Below, in pieces: positions 61,162 through 64,000 of a DNA stretch of 64,000 nucleotides (position 1 is its first letter; each line of letters begins with the position of its first letter). A model generated the notes under the pieces. It searched no databases. It saw only the letters and a list, made by a program, of their open reading frames with translations, and had not been told where the DNA came from. A program made the position numbers and the translations under genes. Origin of the DNA: Novosphingobium acidiphilum DSM 19966 (GTDB lineage Bacteria; Pseudomonadota; Alphaproteobacteria; Sphingomonadales; Sphingomonadaceae); the NCBI RefSeq assembly GCF_000429005.1, contig NZ_AUBA01000001.1, positions 186,001 to 250,000 of the forward strand, read 5' to 3'.

Positions 61162-62289
61162 ATGCGTGCCGAAGGGCAGGCCCATATCGACCGCATCGAA
61201 AGCGCGCTGGCGCTGGTCCGCAAGTTTCTCGATTGGGATCGTGCGGTGCGGCGGCTGGACGAACTGAACGCGCGGGTCGAGGATCCGAAGCTGTGGGATG
61301 ACCCAAAGCAGGCCGAGGCAGTGATGCGCGAGCGTCGCCGGCTGGAATCCTCGATCGGCACCGTCAACCAGATCGGCCAGGAAATGGCCGATGCGATCGA
61401 ATTCATCGAGCTTGGCGAAGCCGAAGGCGATGATGCAATCATCGACGAGGGGCTGCAAACGCTCAGCCAGCTGGCCGCGCGCGCCGATGCCGACAAAGTC
61501 CAGGCCTTGCTGGCGGGCGAGGCCGATGCCAACAATGCCTTCCTCGAAGTCCACGCAGGCGCCGGCGGCACCGAAAGCCAGGACTGGGCCGAAATGTTGC
61601 AGCGGATGTACACCCGTTGGGGCGAACGCCATGGCTACAAAGTCGAACTGGTCGATTATCACGCGGGCGAAGCCGCCGGGATCAAAAGCGCAACGCTGCT
61701 GATCAAGGGCGAAAATGCCTATGGCTATGCCAAAACCGAAAGCGGTGTGCATCGGCTGGTGCGGATCAGCCCTTATGACAGCTCTGCCAGGCGGCACACC
61801 TCGTTCAGCTCGATCTGGGTCTATCCCGAAATCGATGACAACATCGATATCGAAATCAACCCTGCCGACCTGAAGATGGACACCTATCGCGCCTCGGGCG
61901 CAGGCGGGCAGCACGTCAACACCACCGACTCGGCGGTGCGCATCACCCACATTCCGTCGGGCATCATCGTCGCCAGCCAGCAGGATCGCAGCCAGCACAA
62001 GAACCGTGCCACCGCGATGGGCATGTTGCGCGCCCGCCTGTACGAGGCGGAACTGGCGCGGCGCGAAGCCACCGCCAGCGGTGAATATGCCGCCAAGACC
62101 GAAATCGGCTGGGGCCACCAGATCCGCAGCTATGTCCTGCAGCCGTACCAGCAGGTCAAGGATCTGCGCACCGGGGTGGTTTCGACCAATCCGGGTGAAG
62201 TGCTCGACGGTGCGCTCGATCCGTTCATGGCCGCGGCCCTGTCGCAACGCGTGTCGGGCGAAAAGGTCACCGTGTCCGACGACGATTGA
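61162..62289 (+). CDS. prfB: peptide chain release factor 2, without a programmed frameshift
   Basis: 375 residues. GGQ is at 248-250 (SGAGGQHVNTTD) and the stop-codon recognition tripeptide is SPY (residues 203-205, ISPYDSSARRHTSF) instead of the E. coli SPF. Release factor 2 reads UGA and UAA and triggers peptide release. In E. coli a UGA at codon 26 requires a +1 frameshift; here residues 20-28 (RKFLDWDRA) are read straight through, with no in-frame stop, so the autoregulatory frameshift is absent. GGAG is 11-12 bases upstream of the ATG. Confidence 0.95.
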   Translation: MRAEGQAHIDRIESALALVRKFLDWDRAVRRLDELNARVEDPKLWDDPKQAEAVMRERRRLESSIGTVNQIGQEMADAIEFIELGEAEGDDAIIDEGLQTLSQLAARADADKVQALLAGEADANNAFLEVHAGAGGTESQDWAEMLQRMYTRWGERHGYKVELVDYHAGEAAGIKSATLLIKGENAYGYAKTESGVHRLVRISPYDSSARRHTSFSSIWVYPEIDDNIDIEINPADLKMDTYRASGAGGQHVNTTDSAVRITHIPSGIIVASQQDRSQHKNRATAMGMLRARLYEAELARREATASGEYAAKTEIGWGHQIRSYVLQPYQQVKDLRTGVVSTNPGEVLDGALDPFMAAALSQRVSGEKVTVSDDD

Positions 62290-62474
62290 CCGGACCGCAG
62301 CGGCAGGCCGATTTTGTCACGACACCGGCAAAATGCTTCCGCTTTGAAACGATTGCGCTTAATCTGCGCGCCGCTGCCGGGCCTGAGGGGGACCGGCGGT
62401 GACGGGTTGTAGGATTGTTGGGCGGCAGATGCGGATCACAAGGGTCGTGCTGCCGTCGGGGTTGAAAGAGTGAT

Positions 62475-63884
62475 ATGTCAGTTTTCAAAGGATTGAAGCC
62501 CATTGTCTATGGTGGGCGCGAAGTCTGGCCATTGGTTGAGGGGGGCAAGGGGGTTGCCGCCACCAACCACATGAGCTCGGGCGCATGGGCGGCTGCGGGC
62601 GGGATCGGCACGGTCAGCGCGGTCAACGCCGACAGCTATGATCCGCAGGGCAAGATTGTTCCGCAGCTCTATCCCCAGTTGACCCGGCGCGAACGCCACG
62701 AACAGCTGATCCGCTATGCCATCGATGGCGCAGTCGAACAGGTGCACCGCGCGTACGACATTTCGGGCGGCCAGGGCGCGATCAATATCAACGTGCTGTG
62801 GGAAATGGGCGGCGCACAGGCGGTGCTCGAAGGCGTGCTGGAAAAGACCCGCGGCATGGTCACAGGTGTCACCTGTGGTGCGGGTATGCCGTACAAGCTG
62901 TCGGAAATCGCGGCACGGTTCAATGTCAGCTATCTGCCGATCGTATCGTCGGGCCGCGCGTTTCGCGCGCTGTGGAAACGTGCCTACCACAAGGTGGCGC
63001 ACCTGATGGCAGCGGTGGTCTACGAAGACCCGTGGCTGGCCGGCGGGCACAATGGGCTGTCGAACGCCGAAGACCCGCGCAAACCCGAAGACCCCTATCC
63101 GCGTGTCAAAGCGCTGCGCGACACGATGCGCGCCGAAGGCGTGCCGGACGATGTGCCGATCGTGATGGCGGGCGGGGTGTGGTTCCTGCGCGAATGGAAC
63201 AACTGGATCGACAATCCCGAACTGGGCACGATCGCGTTCCAGTTCGGCACGCGTCCGCTGCTGACCGAGGAAAGCCCGATCCCGCAGGGGTGGAAGGATC
63301 ATCTGCGCACGCTCGATCCGGGCGATGTGCTGCTGCACCGGTTTTCGCCGACGGGTTTCTATTCGTCGGCGGTGCGCAATCCGTTTTTGCGCAGCCTGGA
63401 AGATCGCAGCGCGCGGCAGGTGCCTTATTCAAAGGTTTCGGCCGGCGAACACACCGTGCAGCTGGATGTTGGCGTGCGCGGCAAGAATTTCTGGGTCACG
63501 CCCGCCGATCTCGATCGCGCTCGGCAATGGGCGGCGCAGGGTTATGTCCATGCGCTGCGCACGCCCGATGACACGGTGGTGTTTGTCGGTGCCGAAGAAC
63601 GCGACATGATCCGCACCGACCAGGCCGATTGCATGGGTTGTCTGTCGCACTGCGGGTTTTCGTCGTGGAAGGACCATGACGATTATTCGACCGGGCGGCT
63701 GGCTGATCCGCGCAGCTTCTGTATTCAGAAGACGCTGCAGGATATCGCGCATGGGGGCGATATCGATCAAAACCTGATGTTTGCCGGGCACGCTGCCTAT
63801 CGCTTCAAACAGGACCCGTTCTACTCGAACAACTTTACCCCGACGGTAAAGCAGCTGGTCGATCGTATCCTGACCGGCGACTAG
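62475..63884 (+). CDS. nitronate monooxygenase family flavoprotein with C-terminal cysteine cluster
   Basis: 469 residues, longer than most of the family (about 320-370). The FMN-binding TIM barrel has MSSGAWAAAGGIGTVSAVNA near the start, NINVLWEMGGAQAV, GVTCGAGMPYKLSEIAARFN and IVMAGGVWFL, then FQFGTRPLL. The added C-terminus has four cysteines: C386, C389 and C393 in DCMGCLSHCGF and C416 in SFCIQK, a CxxCx3C pattern that could bind a metal or an Fe-S cluster. Members of the parent family oxidise alkyl nitronates; here the substrate is unknown. A weak GAAAGAG precedes the ATG. Confidence 0.85.
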   Translation: MSVFKGLKPIVYGGREVWPLVEGGKGVAATNHMSSGAWAAAGGIGTVSAVNADSYDPQGKIVPQLYPQLTRRERHEQLIRYAIDGAVEQVHRAYDISGGQGAININVLWEMGGAQAVLEGVLEKTRGMVTGVTCGAGMPYKLSEIAARFNVSYLPIVSSGRAFRALWKRAYHKVAHLMAAVVYEDPWLAGGHNGLSNAEDPRKPEDPYPRVKALRDTMRAEGVPDDVPIVMAGGVWFLREWNNWIDNPELGTIAFQFGTRPLLTEESPIPQGWKDHLRTLDPGDVLLHRFSPTGFYSSAVRNPFLRSLEDRSARQVPYSKVSAGEHTVQLDVGVRGKNFWVTPADLDRARQWAAQGYVHALRTPDDTVVFVGAEERDMIRTDQADCMGCLSHCGFSSWKDHDDYSTGRLADPRSFCIQKTLQDIAHGGDIDQNLMFAGHAAYRFKQDPFYSNNFTPTVKQLVDRILTGD

Positions 63885-64000
63885 GCTTCGCCGGGTTCGA
63901 TGCCGTGGCTGGCCTGGTCCAGCCCACGCGCTTCATCAGCCTCGGTCACGCGCATCGGCACGACCATTGCCACCATCAGCGCGGCAATCGCCGTGCCGAT
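63881..64000 (-). CDS. amt: ammonium transporter, C-terminal end
   Basis: The minus strand is open from the window edge to a TAG at 63881-63883. The 39 residues seen are a hydrophobic helix (IGTAIAALMVAMVVPMRV) then EADEARGLDQASHGIEPGEA. A final helix, then an acidic tail with a GLDxxxHG motif, is the C-terminus of Amt/MEP ammonium channels. The tail regulates the channel and GlnK binding. Most of the gene lies outside the window. It overlaps the flavoprotein gene by 4 bp (CTAG), tail to tail. Confidence 0.8.
   Translation of the reverse strand: MGTAIAALMVAMVVPMRVTEADEARGLDQASHGIEPGEA

Overview
The window is GC-rich DNA from an alphaproteobacterium, most likely order Sphingomonadales (Novosphingobium/Sphingomonas/Erythrobacter-like). 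This rests on the rpmF-plsX-fabH-ihfA-merR block, a class I lysyl-tRNA synthetase, the rne / amiC / mrcA / prx / prfB neighbourhood, RcnB-like and PEP-CTERM/exosortase A gene families, and codon usage. It looks chromosomal. I saw no tRNA, rRNA, CRISPR array, insertion sequence, phage gene or replication origin.

Layout. 1-4002: 3' part of a MAPEG membrane protein, then rpmF, plsX, fabH, ihfA and a MerR regulator (lipid initiation plus nucleoid protein). 4047-7360: minus-strand DinG-like helicase and SixA-like phosphatase. 7399-8510: a flagellin gene behind a sigma-54 promoter that sits between the arms of a perfect 17-bp inverted repeat. 8552-15107: a phosphoribosyltransferase, then a compact run of methyltransferase, acyl carrier protein, FkbH-like glyceryl-loading enzyme, MBOAT acyltransferase and an SGNH/AlgJ-like protein, which reads as a machine that puts an acyl (possibly glyceryl) group on a surface glycan. 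15156-28584: mixed housekeeping and metabolic genes (lysS class I, DUF885 lipoprotein, prolyl-hydroxylase-like dioxygenase, MarR-like regulator, RcnB-like protein, FMN-binding protein, ettA, dienelactone hydrolase, thiolase, M20 amidohydrolase, tyrosine phosphatase, trxB).

28604-47176 is a complete exosortase A (XrtA) / exopolysaccharide locus. A minus-strand operon (two hydrolases, ACP, GNAT) diverges from a plus-strand pair (acyl-CoA ligase, PLP decarboxylase). A long plus-strand operon follows: export lipoprotein, chain-length protein, tyrosine kinase, TIGR03016 barrel, ATPase, deacetylase, FemAB, glycosyltransferase, XrtA-EpsI and amidotransferase. A CHASE2-EAL c-di-GMP phosphodiesterase follows directly. 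No PEP-CTERM substrate is encoded in the window.

49575-49786 appears to be a small independent transcription unit: promoter, a 7-codon peptide (MWKFLWG) with a strong ribosome binding site, three hairpins and a textbook terminator. 49912-64000 returns to core functions: zapE, a thioesterase and sdhB; a nitrilase; RNase E with a structured leader; amiC, PBP1A, a peroxiredoxin and prfB; a long nitronate monooxygenase with a cysteine cluster; and the C-terminus of an ammonium transporter.

The most novel-looking items are the structured small RNA/peptide unit, the acyl-transfer cluster next to flagellin, and the flagellin promoter nested in an inverted repeat. All functional assignments are from reading sequence and family knowledge; no database search was run.
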